Positions 8,538 to 17,743 of a stretch of 64,000 bases of DNA are shown piece after piece; the stretch's first letter is position 1; each line of letters begins with the position of its first letter. The notes beneath the pieces are model-generated. The model ran no database searches and had not been told where the DNA came from. It saw nothing but the letters and a program-made list of their open reading frames with translations. A program made the position numbers and the translations under genes. This DNA is from Algicoccus sp048820935 (GTDB lineage: Bacteria > Pseudomonadota > Gammaproteobacteria > Burkholderiales > Burkholderiaceae_B). The DNA lies in the NCBI RefSeq assembly GCF_048820935.1, contig NZ_JBMERD010000004.1, forward strand, positions 62,001 through 126,000. Reading direction: 5' to 3'.

Positions 8538-9079
8538 GATGAGGTTTCCCGCAAGATCTGATCAACGACCTCTCGCAAATCCGCCGCTTGTCGGGTTTGG
8601 GGCGGTAGATCTGCGTGATCTTTGTAACGCTCGCCTTTGCCTGTCATGACCAACCAAGGGTCACAGCCACAAGCGGTGCCCGCTTGTAGATCGCGCAGGG
8701 TGTCGCCAACCACGGGTACACCGGCGAGTGACCGATCAAAGCGCTCAGAAATCATCTGAAATAAGCCAGGCGCTGGTTTACGGCAGTTGCAATGATCATC
8801 GGGTCCATGCGGACACACAAAAAATGCATCGATGGCGCCACCCAAGGCGTACAGCATTTGACGGCATTTCTGATGCATAGCATTCAGAGTTGCCCCATCA
8901 AAATAACCCCGAGCTAGCCCTGACTGATTGGTAGCAACCACGATTTTCCAGCCCGCTTGGTGTAAGCGGGCAATCGCTTCCAAACTGCCATCAATGGGCT
9001 GCCACTCATCCGGATGACGAATGTAATTGTCACTGTCATGGTTGATGACGCCGTCGCGGTCCAGGATGATCAGTTTCAT
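8534..9079 (-). CDS. gmhB: D-glycero-beta-D-manno-heptose 1,7-bisphosphate 7-phosphatase
   Basis: GmhB removes the C7 phosphate in ADP-heptose synthesis for the LPS inner core. The 181-residue HAD protein starts with the nucleophile motif LDRDGVIN, has VVATNQSG (motif II), and carries the family zinc loop CPHGPDDHCNCRKP, three Cys and a His near residues 107-120. It overlaps glyS (stop/start within 4 bases) and plsC (4 bases). The envelope role fits its neighbours plsC and the nearby lptD-surA genes. Confidence 0.95.
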   Translation of the reverse strand: MKLIILDRDGVINHDSDNYIRHPDEWQPIDGSLEAIARLHQAGWKIVVATNQSGLARGYFDGATLNAMHQKCRQMLYALGGAIDAFFVCPHGPDDHCNCRKPAPGLFQMISERFDRSLAGVPVVGDTLRDLQAGTACGCDPWLVMTGKGERYKDHADLPPQTRQAADLREVVDQILRETSS

Positions 9080-11232
9080 GTTGCGAGACCCGACAGATCA
9101 GCGACTTGGTTCATCGTTTGATGGAGTCGCTTCAGGAGCGCTAAGCGGTTTTGTCGAACGGCTTCGTCTGGTGCCATGACCATCACCGTCTCAAAAAATG
9201 CATCAACCGGTTCTCGTAGTGCAGCTAGTGCAGAGAGTGCCTCTGTATATGCTGCTTCTTGCATGTGTGCTTGAACAATGGGTTCGACCGCTGCCAGATG
9301 GGTATGTAGCGCTTGTTCTGCGGCTTCGGTCATCAAATTTGGATTGACGTCAGGCAGATCACCCTCGACTTTCTTCAAAATGTTGCTGATGCGTTTATTG
9401 GCAGCGGCCAGACTTTGTGCTTGTGGTGTGCCTAGGAATGTTTGGGTGGCCGCAATGCGAGCAACGATTTGCTCCAGTGGGACAGGCAACGCGAAAACCG
9501 CTTCAACCACCTGACGGTTGTCAGATTGCATGCGTTGGTTACGGTAACGCTCACGTACAAACTCGGTGACTTCAGCAACCGTTTCAGGCGCCAGTGCGGC
9601 TTGATCGCTAAAGCTTTGGAAAGTGGCTTGTAGAAGTGCTTCGAGTGTCATCACGGGCTCACCCGTGAGCGCTAAGAAACCACCTGCTTGGAGTTGCTCA
9701 AACGCGCTAATTAAGCCCAATGCGGCACGACGCAATCCAAAGGGATCGCGTTCACCCGTAGGGGACAAACCGATACCCCAGATACCGATCAGAGTCTGCG
9801 CACGTTCTGCCATGTAAAGGGCAATCCCGGGCAAATCATTTGTCGTGACTGGTGCAGTCCAGCGAATTTGATATTGTTTGGCAATGGCACTGGCGACGGA
9901 TTCAGGCTCTTGATCATGGCGCGCGTAATCACCGCCAATAATGCCCTGTAGTTCAGGAAACTCACCCACCATGAGAGTCGATAGATCGGCTTTGGCCAGT
10001 TCTGCAGCCCGATCGCACAAAGCCACATCGGCACCGAGTTGACGACCAATCCAGCTGGCCGTGTCACGCAGTCGTTTGACGCGCTCGCCTTCGCTCCCCA
10101 ATTTGTTGTGATAGACCATGTTGTCTAACACCGCAACACGCGATGCGAGAGGTTGCTTGCTGTCCGTAGTATAGAAAAACTCCGCATCGGCCAAACGTGG
10201 GCGAATGACTCGCTCGTTGCCTTCGATGATATGCGCTGGATTGTCGATGGGCATGTTGCTGACAATCAAAAAGCGGTTGGTGAGTTTATTCGTTTGCGGA
10301 TCAAACAAAGGGAAGTATTTCTGATTCAAGCGCATGGTCAAAATTAGACACTCTTGCGGAACATCGAGGAATCGGGATTCAAACTCCCCCGTGTAGATTG
10401 CAACCGTTTCCACCAATGCGGTGACTTCATTCAATAAAGCATCGACTGCTGGATCAGTGCCTAGTGTAGCGTTGTGTTCGCTTGCTGCAGCTTGTAGTTT
10501 GTCAGAGATTTCTTGATGACGTGCCTGAAAGCTAGCCACCACATAACGCTTGGCGAGTTCTGATTCGTAGTCGTCAGCCTGTTGAATCTCAAACGATTCG
10601 GGCGCCAGAAAGCGATGACCTTGAGTCACTCGATCTGCTGTTAAACCAAGAATCTCGATGGGCACAATTTGATCAGCGTGTAAGGCCACCAGACCATGTG
10701 CTGGGCGCACAAAGCTGACTGTCGTTTGGCCATCGGCCAGTTGATAACGCATGACTTTTGGAATGGGCAAGCTGTCTAAAGCAGACTGCACAATTTCCTG
10801 CAGGCAGGCTTGTAGTTGCACACCAGGTCGGGTGCCACTGGCCACTAAAAAAACTTGTTTGCCTTCATCGACTTGTGTGATGTCTTGCGGTGTCAGGTGC
10901 GCTAAGCTTTTAGCCGCCAGCCGTTTTTCAAGAGCGGGTGTAAATTGGCCTTGTGCATCGAGCCCGATTTTGGCGGGCATGAGCTTTTCGGTAAAAGGTT
11001 GATCAGCAGCGACCGATTGGACGTGTGTGATGTGTGCAGCCAGACGGCGTGGTGTCGCAAACACCTTGAGTTCGCTGTCAGCTTGTAAAAGATGCTGCGC
11101 TTTGAGTGCGTCGTAAATGGCTTGCCCAAACGTATCGCTTAAGCGTTGTAAAGCTTTTGGGGGCAATTCTTCGGTGCGTAATTCAATTAGCAAAGATGCT
11201 GTGCGGGGGTCAGACAAGGGTGTGGCAGTCAT
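9076..11232 (-). CDS. glyS: Glycine-tRNA ligase beta subunit
   Basis: GlyS is the large tRNA-binding and editing-like subunit of the bacterial alpha2-beta2 glycyl-tRNA synthetase. The 718-residue product is close to the family norm (about 690). It begins with the conserved LLIELRTEELPPKAL block and contains the HD-like KADLSTLMVGEFPELQG region, with a DALR-type anticodon-binding region at the C-terminus (about 590-700). Its ATG at 11232 shares one base with the glyQ stop (TGATG on the coding strand), typical of coupled subunits. Confidence 0.97.
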   Translation of the reverse strand: MTATPLSDPRTASLLIELRTEELPPKALQRLSDTFGQAIYDALKAQHLLQADSELKVFATPRRLAAHITHVQSVAADQPFTEKLMPAKIGLDAQGQFTPALEKRLAAKSLAHLTPQDITQVDEGKQVFLVASGTRPGVQLQACLQEIVQSALDSLPIPKVMRYQLADGQTTVSFVRPAHGLVALHADQIVPIEILGLTADRVTQGHRFLAPESFEIQQADDYESELAKRYVVASFQARHQEISDKLQAAASEHNATLGTDPAVDALLNEVTALVETVAIYTGEFESRFLDVPQECLILTMRLNQKYFPLFDPQTNKLTNRFLIVSNMPIDNPAHIIEGNERVIRPRLADAEFFYTTDSKQPLASRVAVLDNMVYHNKLGSEGERVKRLRDTASWIGRQLGADVALCDRAAELAKADLSTLMVGEFPELQGIIGGDYARHDQEPESVASAIAKQYQIRWTAPVTTNDLPGIALYMAERAQTLIGIWGIGLSPTGERDPFGLRRAALGLISAFEQLQAGGFLALTGEPVMTLEALLQATFQSFSDQAALAPETVAEVTEFVRERYRNQRMQSDNRQVVEAVFALPVPLEQIVARIAATQTFLGTPQAQSLAAANKRISNILKKVEGDLPDVNPNLMTEAAEQALHTHLAAVEPIVQAHMQEAAYTEALSALAALREPVDAFFETVMVMAPDEAVRQNRLALLKRLHQTMNQVADLSGLAT

Positions 11233-12155
11233 CAGGCTTTGGCCTCATGCGATTGGAGCATCGGAAATCCGAGTGCTTCTCGTGATTCGTAATAGGCTTG
11301 GGCAACGGCACGCGACAAGTGACGAATGCGGCCGATGTAGGCGGCACGTTCAGTCACACTGATAGCGCCCCGTGCATCAAGCAGGTTAAATGTGTGAGCA
11401 GCTTTGAGCGTCGCTTCATAAGCGGGCAGCGGCAAAGGCACTTCCATGAGGCGTTTGGCTTGTGCTTCGTAGTCTGAAAAATGCTCAAACAGGGTAGGAA
11501 TGTCGGCGTGCTCAAAGTTGTAAGCGGATTGCTCCACTTCGTTCTGATGGAACACATCGCCATAGCTCAGGTTCCGATCGCCCTGACGTGTCCACAATAA
11601 GTCATAGACGCTTTCCACGTTTTGTAGATACATGGCCAAACGTTCAAGACCGTAGGTGATTTCGCCCATGGTTGGAGTGCAGTCTAAGCCACCGACTTGT
11701 TGGAAGTAGGTGAACTGCGTGACTTCCATGCCGTTAAGCCAGACTTCCCAGCCCAGTCCCCAGGCACCCAGTGTAGGGTTTTCCCAGTCATCTTCAACAA
11801 AGCGAATGTCGTGCTCTTTGGGGTCAATGCCAATGACGCGCAAGGAATCTAGATAGAGTTCCTGAATATTGGGCGGTGCGGGCTTTAAAACGACCTGATA
11901 CTGATAGTAGTGCTGGAGTCGATTGGGGTTCTGTCCATAGCGACCGTCGTTGGGACGCCGTGAAGGCTGAACATAGGCTGCACGCCAAGGTTCTGGTCCA
12001 ATGGCACGTAGGAACGTGGCGGTGTGGGACGTACCTGCCCCGACTTCCATGTCGTAGGGTTGAAGCAGAGCGCAACCCTGCTGGTCCCAATAGTTCTGAA
12101 GTTTCAGAATGATTTGCTGAAATGAGAGCATGTGAGATTTTTCTGGTTGATTCAT
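11232..12155 (-). CDS. glyQ: Glycine-tRNA ligase alpha subunit
   Basis: GlyQ is the catalytic subunit that activates glycine. The 307-residue product matches the family length and carries the block QQGCALLQPYDMEVGAGTSH and the PSRRPNDGRYGQNPNRLQ motif. The frame extends about 60 codons further upstream with no similarity, so I start at ATG 12155, which has CAGGG just before it; ATG 12131 (MLSFQQII) is the other reasonable start and is nearer to the usual N-terminus. A 173-base divergent gap separates it from the crotonase gene; it should hold both promoters, but I could not place them firmly. Confidence 0.95.
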   Translation of the reverse strand: MNQPEKSHMLSFQQIILKLQNYWDQQGCALLQPYDMEVGAGTSHTATFLRAIGPEPWRAAYVQPSRRPNDGRYGQNPNRLQHYYQYQVVLKPAPPNIQELYLDSLRVIGIDPKEHDIRFVEDDWENPTLGAWGLGWEVWLNGMEVTQFTYFQQVGGLDCTPTMGEITYGLERLAMYLQNVESVYDLLWTRQGDRNLSYGDVFHQNEVEQSAYNFEHADIPTLFEHFSDYEAQAKRLMEVPLPLPAYEATLKAAHTFNLLDARGAISVTERAAYIGRIRHLSRAVAQAYYESREALGFPMLQSHEAKA

Positions 12156-12328
12156 GATGCCCTGTCTGAACGGCAACAGCCAGTCAATGACCAGGCTGGT
12201 AACGTCAGAATAGGACGAGGATGCTGAGCATTTTAGCAGCGAGGTCAGGCAATGGCATTCAGAGGCGCTTGCATCGCCTACTATTATGAGAAATTGCGAG
12301 CATAAACCTGTATGGAGACTGAACTGTC

Positions 12329-13096
12329 GTGACACAACTAATACGGACTGAAGAACAAGACGGCATCCTGATCATTACCATTGATCGGCCTGACGTGCGC
12401 AATGCCATTAACTACACCTGTGCTGAACAAATGGCAAAAGCGATGGATCGACTCGATGAAGATCCATCGCTCAAGCTAGGTATCCTGACAGGTGCAGGCA
12501 GTGTGTTTAGCGCAGGCATGGATTTGAAAGATTTTGCGCAAACAGGCAAGCGTGCACGCGTTGAAGGGCGAGGTTTTGCTGGGTTGACAGATCAACCACC
12601 GACCAAACCACTGATCGCAGCCATCGAAGGGTATGCGCTGGCAGGTGGTTTTGAGATCGCCTTGTCTTGTGACTTAATCGTTGCGTCCAATACGGCTAAG
12701 CTGGGTCTGCCCGAAGTGAAAAGAGGTCTGGTGGCCGGTGCCGGTGGCATGTTGCGCTTGCCACGTCGTTTGCCGTATCACATCGCGATGGAGCTCATTT
12801 TGACAGGTGAGCATTTCCCAGCCACACGCGCAGCGGAATTAGGCATGGTCAACGTGTTATGCGAACCCGGGGAGGCTTTGCAGTCCGCACTGGAGTTGGC
12901 AAGACGTATTGTTTGCAATGGTCCGTTGGCCGTTCAAATGGCTAAACGAATCGTGAATGAAGGATTGGACTGGTCGCAAGCCGAAATGTTTGAACGTCAA
13001 GCACCTTTAGTGGCTTCGGTGTTGGCTTCAGAAGATGCCCGAGAAGGTGCGTTGGCGTTTACAGAGAAACGTGCGCCGCAGTGGAAAGGGCGCTAG
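12329..13096 (+). CDS. Crotonase-family enoyl-CoA hydratase/isomerase
   Basis: A 255-residue crotonase-fold protein that probably hydrates an enoyl-CoA. The oxyanion-hole segments are GAGSVFSAGMDLKDF (about residues 55-70) and YALAGGFEIALSCDLI (about 104-120), followed by GLPEVKRGLVAGAGG. In the second active-site segment the usual second glutamate is present in PEVKRGL. The start is GTG 12329 with GGAG at 12314-12317. Class I fumarase follows 66 bases later on the same strand; the substrate cannot be read from the sequence. It may serve the acyl-CoA genes at 15-22 kb, but that is inference. Confidence 0.88.
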   Translation: MTQLIRTEEQDGILIITIDRPDVRNAINYTCAEQMAKAMDRLDEDPSLKLGILTGAGSVFSAGMDLKDFAQTGKRARVEGRGFAGLTDQPPTKPLIAAIEGYALAGGFEIALSCDLIVASNTAKLGLPEVKRGLVAGAGGMLRLPRRLPYHIAMELILTGEHFPATRAAELGMVNVLCEPGEALQSALELARRIVCNGPLAVQMAKRIVNEGLDWSQAEMFERQAPLVASVLASEDAREGALAFTEKRAPQWKGR

Positions 13097-13162
13097 AGCG
13101 TTTTCTGCACGTCGTGCAAAAATTTAACCCATTTTTTAGAGTGACAAAATAAGGTAGACGGT

Positions 13163-14686
13163 ATGACAGTGACGATCAAGGAATCTGACCTGATTGAATC
13201 CATTGCGGATGCAGTGCAGTTTATTAGCTATTACCACCCAGCGGACTTTATCCGACATTTGGCCAGCGCTTATGAGCGTGAACAAAGTCCGGCAGCCAAA
13301 GATGCGATGGCGCAGATTCTGACGAACTCGCGCATGTGTGCAGAAGGGCATCGGCCCATCTGTCAGGACACAGGGATTGTGAATATCTTCCTTAAAATCG
13401 GGATGGATGTTCGCCTGGAGTCCGGACAGGATTTGCAAGAGATTTGTGATGAAGGCGTGCGCCGTGGTTATCTGAATGCAGACAACCCCTTGCGGGCTTC
13501 TGTTTTACAGGACCCATTGTTCACGCGTCGCAACACACGAGACAACACACCCTGTATTGTGTCGGTCGAGTTGGTGCAAGGCAATACGATTGACGTGCAA
13601 GTAGCCGCCAAAGGCGGTGGTTCAGAAAACAAAGCCACGATGGCGATGTTGAACCCTAGTGATTCGATTGTTGATTGGGTTCTTAAAACCGTGCCATTGA
13701 TGGGTGCAGGTTGGTGCCCACCCGGTATGTTAGGGATTGGCGTGGGTGGAACGGCTGAAAAAGCCGTCTTGATGGCCAAACAATCCCTGATGGAAGACTT
13801 GGATATGGCGGATTTGTTGGCCCGTGGTCCATCGAATCCGACTGAAGAGCTTCGTGTGGAACTCTACGAAAAAGTGAACGCATTGGGCATTGGTGCGCAA
13901 GGTTTAGGTGGTTTAACCACCGTGCTTGACGTGAAGATTAAGAGCTTCCCAACGCACGCAGCGTCTAAACCTGTGGCCATGATCCCAAACTGTGCGGCGA
14001 CTCGTCACGTTCATTTCACACTGGATGGCAGTGGACCAGCGGAATTAGAGCGTCCTTCGCTGTCAGATTGGCCTGATGTGCACTGGGCACCTGATTACAA
14101 AGCGTCCCGTCCAGTTAATTTGGACACATTGACACCAGAAGAAGTGGCGAGTTGGAAACCGGGTGAGACTTTATTACTGTCAGGCAAAATGCTGACGGGT
14201 CGTGATGCAGCACATAAGCGCATTCAGGATATGTTGGCCAAAGGTGAGCAATTGCCCGTGGACTTTACCAATCGAGTGATTTATTACGTGGGTCCAGTGG
14301 ATCCCGTGGGTGATGAGGTGATGGGTCCAGCAGGTCCCACCACATCGACCCGTATGGATAAGTTTACGGAAACCATGTTGGGTGAAACGGGTCTGATTGC
14401 CATGATCGGTAAAGCAGAACGTGGTCCGGTGGCGATTGAAAGCATCCGTAAACATAAATCGGCGTACCTGATGGCTGTGGGTGGTGCGGCTTACTTGGTG
14501 GCTAAAGCCATTCAGAAAGCGAAAGTGGTGGCGTTTGAAGATTTGGGCATGGAGGCGATCTATGAGTTTGACGTCGTCGATATGCCAGTCACTGTCGCAG
14601 TCGATGCGACTGGATCATCAGTTCACCAGACTGGACCGCAAGAGTGGTCAATGCGCATTGCCGATATTTCCATGAAAAAGGCGTAA
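13163..14686 (+). CDS. Fumarate hydratase class I (iron-sulfur, FumA/FumB type)
   Basis: This oxygen-sensitive [4Fe-4S] enzyme converts fumarate and L-malate in the TCA cycle. The 507-residue product contains alpha and beta domains in one chain, as in E. coli FumA/B. The three expected cluster cysteines are visible at about C67 (ICQDTG), C185 (GWCPPGML) and C277 (PNCAATRH). AAGG lies upstream of ATG 13163. A short hairpin (TGCAC-GTC-GTGCA) sits in the gap after the crotonase gene. Two inverted repeats follow the stop (14702-14733 and 14760-14780), the second a likely terminator. Confidence 0.95.
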   Translation: MTVTIKESDLIESIADAVQFISYYHPADFIRHLASAYEREQSPAAKDAMAQILTNSRMCAEGHRPICQDTGIVNIFLKIGMDVRLESGQDLQEICDEGVRRGYLNADNPLRASVLQDPLFTRRNTRDNTPCIVSVELVQGNTIDVQVAAKGGGSENKATMAMLNPSDSIVDWVLKTVPLMGAGWCPPGMLGIGVGGTAEKAVLMAKQSLMEDLDMADLLARGPSNPTEELRVELYEKVNALGIGAQGLGGLTTVLDVKIKSFPTHAASKPVAMIPNCAATRHVHFTLDGSGPAELERPSLSDWPDVHWAPDYKASRPVNLDTLTPEEVASWKPGETLLLSGKMLTGRDAAHKRIQDMLAKGEQLPVDFTNRVIYYVGPVDPVGDEVMGPAGPTTSTRMDKFTETMLGETGLIAMIGKAERGPVAIESIRKHKSAYLMAVGGAAYLVAKAIQKAKVVAFEDLGMEAIYEFDVVDMPVTVAVDATGSSVHQTGPQEWSMRIADISMKKA

Positions 14687-14701
14687 ACGCAGCTGCTTCA
14701 C

Positions 14702-14733
14702 AACAGGTCAGCTCAATGAAGGTTTGACCTGTT
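14702..14733. repeat. Inverted repeat AACAGGTCA/TGACCTGTT
   Basis: Perfect 9-base arms at 14702-14710 and 14725-14733 with a 14-base loop, just after the fumarase stop. No U-run follows, so it is more likely an RNA-stabilising hairpin than a terminator. Confidence 0.5.
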
Positions 14734-14759
14734 ATGAATCGTTGCGATGAATGAAAAAC

Positions 14760-14790
14760 AAGGTCGCTTTAAGCGGCCTTATTCAATTTA
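14760..14790 (+). terminator. Probable terminator after fumarase
   Basis: Eight-base stem (AAGGTCGC with GCGGCCTT, one G-U pair) around the loop TTTAA at 14760-14780, followed by ATTCAATTTA. The U-tract is imperfect. It lies between the fumarase and the convergent 111-residue gene. Confidence 0.45.
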
Positions 14791-14806
14791 TGCATGACAA
14801 AAATAA

Positions 14807-15142
14807 TCACGAACGGTCAAGTTTCCTTGTGGGTAAGGCCGGAATCGGGCCAAGCTTTGCGAGTCCGAGTCTGTGATGCCAATAGTTCCAAGATCGAGCA
14901 TTAAACCAGCCAGCTTGAGCGTTTGTGAGTACGCTTCTGAAAATATCATCGCCGACAAGTTCGCGCAAATTTAAAGCGTCTTCAAAATCGCCAATATCCA
15001 TAACTTGGGCGATGACTCGTTGTGGTTGTTGAACCGCTTCGTCTGGTGTTTTCCACCAAATGTACTTTTTTGCATACGGTTTTAATTGTTCTAGGTCTAA
15101 GCGCGTGGCGTCTTGGTCTTGATTAGTAGGGGGTCGGTTCAT
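14807..15142 (-). CDS. Unrecognised 111-residue protein
   Basis: I cannot assign this gene to a named family with confidence. It is a soluble, tryptophan-rich protein (KKYIWWKTPDEA, GWFNARSWNYWHHRLGL) with no signal peptide or membrane segment. The core after residue 25 reads as a helical domain: a WW motif, an EAVQQPQRVIAQVMDIGDF stretch, then a C-terminal WHHRLGL. The layout resembles small helical proteins (DUF6922-like) found next to AbiEii-type nucleotidyltransferases, but no such partner is present, and this likeness is only from memory. The start at 15142 has a weak GGAAA upstream. It stands alone between fumarase (convergent) and CaiB (same strand, behind a terminator), in an AT-rich setting. 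Confidence 0.6.
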   Translation of the reverse strand: MNRPPTNQDQDATRLDLEQLKPYAKKYIWWKTPDEAVQQPQRVIAQVMDIGDFEDALNLRELVGDDIFRSVLTNAQAGWFNARSWNYWHHRLGLAKLGPIPALPTRKLDRS

Positions 15143-15257
15143 CTATTTAGATTTCCGTAAGAACAAAAAGACCGATTTTATTTTGTTCGTCATATGTTTG
15201 CTTATTTTTCTTAGTGATCATTTGGACCATATTAGGCACATTGTTCAACCATCAGCT

Positions 15258-15287
15258 CAAAAAAAACCTCGCCAATTTGGGCGAGGT
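15258..15287 (-). terminator. Intrinsic terminator downstream of the CaiB gene
   Basis: Stem CCTCGCC (15267-15273) with GGCGAGG (15280-15286); on the minus strand it is followed by a U-run (A-run 15258-15266 on the plus strand). The flanking AAAA/TTTT extend the stem. It ends the SDR-CaiB transcript and separates it from the 111-residue gene. Confidence 0.8.
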
Positions 15288-15332
15288 TTTAGGATTGCGT
15301 AGGTTGGTAACAGGCCGAATTAAGAGTGTTGG

Positions 15333-16529
15333 CTAGTCATCAAGCCCAAATTCACGCCTGATCTCTTCACTATGCTCACCCAGCATGGGGGCATGGCGTC
15401 GGTACACAATGGGTGTTTCCGAATAGTTAATTGGGTTGGCCGTTGTTGGCGAGCTGCCAGCAACGGGATGTGGAATGGTTTTCCAGATTTCGCGTGCTTT
15501 GACTTGTGGGTGGTCAAACACCTGATCGATGGATTGGATCGGGCCACAAGGGACACCGACTTTTTCAAAAATATCAATCCAGTCATCACGTTTGCGGGTA
15601 CGCATGATCTCAATAAGCTGTGGAATGAGTTCATTGCGATGCACCAGCCGTTGGCTGTTTGTCGCAAAACGCGCATCGTCGGCCAGATCCTCGCGTTCGA
15701 TGGCTTTGCAGTAGTTGCGGAACTGTGAATCATTGCCCACGGCTAAGATCATGTGACCATCAGATGTTTCAAAAACTTGGTAGGGCGCAACGTTTTGATG
15801 AGCATTACCCGCTCTTTGTGGCGCTTCGCCTGAAGTCATGTAGTTCAATGGCTGATTGGCGAGCATGGCAATATGGCAGTCCAACAGCGCCATATCGATG
15901 TGCTGACCCAATCCGCTGCGATTGCGTTCTTGTAGTGCACCTAAAATCGCAATCGTGGAATACAGTCCGGTGATGACATCACTGACGGCAACCCCTGCTT
16001 TTTGAGGACCAGCACCTGGCATGCCATCGCGCTCACCTGTGATGCTCATGAGACCACCCATGCCCTGGATCATAAAATCATAACCAGGTCGTTTGGCGTA
16101 AGGACCGTTTTGTCCGAAACCTGTAATTGAGCAGTAAATCAATCCGGGCATCTCATCTTTAAGGCTGTCGTAATCTAGGCCGTATTTTTTGAGACCACCG
16201 ACTTTGAAGTTTTCAATGAGAATGTCACATTGACTGGCGAGTTTGCGAACAGCAGCTTGACCTTCTGCACTGGATAAGTCCAGCGTGATGGATCGTTTGT
16301 TGCGGTTCGTACTCAGATAGTAAGCGGATTCTGTGGTGTCTTGCCCTTGTTCGTCGCGAAGATAGGGAGGTCCCCAGGCGCGTGTGTCATCACCGGCATC
16401 CGGTCGTTCAACTTTAATGACGTCTGCGCCTAGGTCGGCCAGTGTCTGGCCGCAGAACGGGCCAGCCAGAACACGGGACAAATCCAAAACGCGCACACCA
16501 TCAAGCGGTGCGTGCCTTGGTTCAGTCAT
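15333..16529 (-). CDS. CaiB/BaiF family (class III) CoA-transferase
   Basis: Class III CoA-transferases move CoA between acids via an aspartyl-CoA anhydride intermediate. The 398-residue product shows the family opening LDLSRVLAGPFCGQTLADLG, the VIKVERPDAGDDTR block and the likely catalytic Asp at about residue 184 (GVAVSDVITGLY). It lies 30 bases downstream of the SDR gene on the minus strand, divergent from a block with a second CaiB gene. The substrate is not evident; a succinyl-CoA-dependent activation of a carboxylic acid is a reasonable guess from the neighbouring acyl-CoA enzymes. Confidence 0.9.
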   Translation of the reverse strand: MTEPRHAPLDGVRVLDLSRVLAGPFCGQTLADLGADVIKVERPDAGDDTRAWGPPYLRDEQGQDTTESAYYLSTNRNKRSITLDLSSAEGQAAVRKLASQCDILIENFKVGGLKKYGLDYDSLKDEMPGLIYCSITGFGQNGPYAKRPGYDFMIQGMGGLMSITGERDGMPGAGPQKAGVAVSDVITGLYSTIAILGALQERNRSGLGQHIDMALLDCHIAMLANQPLNYMTSGEAPQRAGNAHQNVAPYQVFETSDGHMILAVGNDSQFRNYCKAIEREDLADDARFATNSQRLVHRNELIPQLIEIMRTRKRDDWIDIFEKVGVPCGPIQSIDQVFDHPQVKAREIWKTIPHPVAGSSPTTANPINYSETPIVYRRHAPMLGEHSEEIRREFGLDD

Positions 16530-16559
16530 ACCATTACCTCCATCAGTTCTATACAGTAA

Positions 16560-17474
16560 TTAGATCGGATCCCAGTTGATCGCTTCAGGTGAGCGCTCCA
16601 TAGGCACAAAGTGGTGCTGGAGTGCTGGTGCCGCGATTTCTGCGATGGACTCGGGTGTCCAGCCGTCGCTCATGTGGACCGAACGGATTGGACGTGGCTG
16701 GCTAAAGAGCATGATTTCATTGGCGCGTACACCAAAGATCTGTGCGCTAATGCCTTTGGCGGCATCGCTGGCCAGGAACACAACCATCGGAGCCACTTTA
16801 GCGGCTTCCATTTTCTGCATTTTAGCAACACGGGCTTTTTCTTCCGGTGTGTTGGCTGGAATGGAGCTTGTCATGCGGCTCCAAGCAAAAGGTGCAATGC
16901 AGTTTGAGCGAACGTTGTAGCGACCCATGTCCAGAGCGATGGACTTGGACAAAGCGACAATGCCGAGCTTGGCAGCTGAATAGTTGGCTTGGCCAAAGTT
17001 ACCAATCAAACCCGATGTGGACGTCATGTGCACAAATGCGCCAGACTCTTGTTCACGGAAATGGTTGGCAGCTGCACGGCTCACGAAGTAGGTGCCGTTC
17101 AGGTGAACGTCGAGCACCTGGCTCCATTCTTCATCGCTCATTTTGTGGAACATGCGGTCACGCAAGTTACCAGCATTGTTCACAACGGCATCAATGCGAC
17201 CGAAGTGATCCATGGCGGTTTCGATAATGCCGTTTGCGCTGGCACGTGTTGCAACGCTGTCGGTGTTTGGAACAGCGATACCGCCAGCGGCTTTAATCTC
17301 GTCGGCGACTTTTTGTGCAGGTGCGGATTCGAGGCCTTCACCGGACAGGGCAGCACCGATGTCATTGACGACAACTTTGGCGCCTGCAGCACCCATGGCT
17401 AAAGCGATGTCGCGACCAATACCGCCACCGGAGCCGGTGACAACGACAACTTTTCCTTCCATTAAACCACTCAT
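16560..17474 (-). CDS. SDR-family (3R)-hydroxyacyl-CoA dehydrogenase-like oxidoreductase
   Basis: A 304-residue short-chain dehydrogenase with the cofactor motif VTGSGGGIGRD, the NNAG motif (VVNNAGNLRD) and the catalytic pair in NYSAAK preceded by TSTS. Its extra C-terminal region of about 50 residues and the NDIGAALSGEG segment resemble the dehydrogenase domain of the peroxisomal multifunctional enzyme type 2 group, so beta-oxidation-type 3-hydroxyacyl-CoA oxidation is likely. ATG 17474 has GGAGA eight bases upstream; the frame opens 10 codons earlier without a ribosome site. It heads the minus-strand pair SDR-CaiB and faces the acyl-CoA dehydrogenase block across a 269-base gap. Confidence 0.88.
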   Translation of the reverse strand: MSGLMEGKVVVVTGSGGGIGRDIALAMGAAGAKVVVNDIGAALSGEGLESAPAQKVADEIKAAGGIAVPNTDSVATRASANGIIETAMDHFGRIDAVVNNAGNLRDRMFHKMSDEEWSQVLDVHLNGTYFVSRAAANHFREQESGAFVHMTSTSGLIGNFGQANYSAAKLGIVALSKSIALDMGRYNVRSNCIAPFAWSRMTSSIPANTPEEKARVAKMQKMEAAKVAPMVVFLASDAAKGISAQIFGVRANEIMLFSQPRPIRSVHMSDGWTPESIAEIAAPALQHHFVPMERSPEAINWDPI

Positions 17475-17529
17475 GTTTTTATCTCCATTCAAAATGTGTT
17501 GCAAAGTCAGGTAGTTTGTTATGGTAACT

Positions 17530-17555
17530 ATTAAAACAACAATTGAAGTTTTAAT
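17530..17555. promoter_or_regulatory. Palindromic operator candidate between divergent catabolic blocks
   Basis: Perfect inverted repeat ATTAAAAC (17530-17537) and GTTTTAAT (17548-17555) with a 10-base centre. It lies 56 bases upstream of the SDR start and about 190 bases upstream of the first acyl-CoA dehydrogenase start, inside an AT-rich divergent promoter region (17475-17743). The size and symmetry fit a TetR- or similar dimeric repressor, but no regulator gene is beside it. Confidence 0.5.
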
Positions 17556-17743
17556 TTGGATTAATTTCGATTTTTAACGAAATGATCCCTCATTAGAATA
17601 AGTGGCATAGCTCCTAAGTGGGTTTTGCACTTTTGAAGAGAGCCTACACATAAGGCAAGCGCAAAATGCTTTAAGGTGTGGTTTGATAGTTATTTGTTTA
17701 GAATTTTTTAAAACATATCGAGAGTCAATCGAGAGAGGACGCT

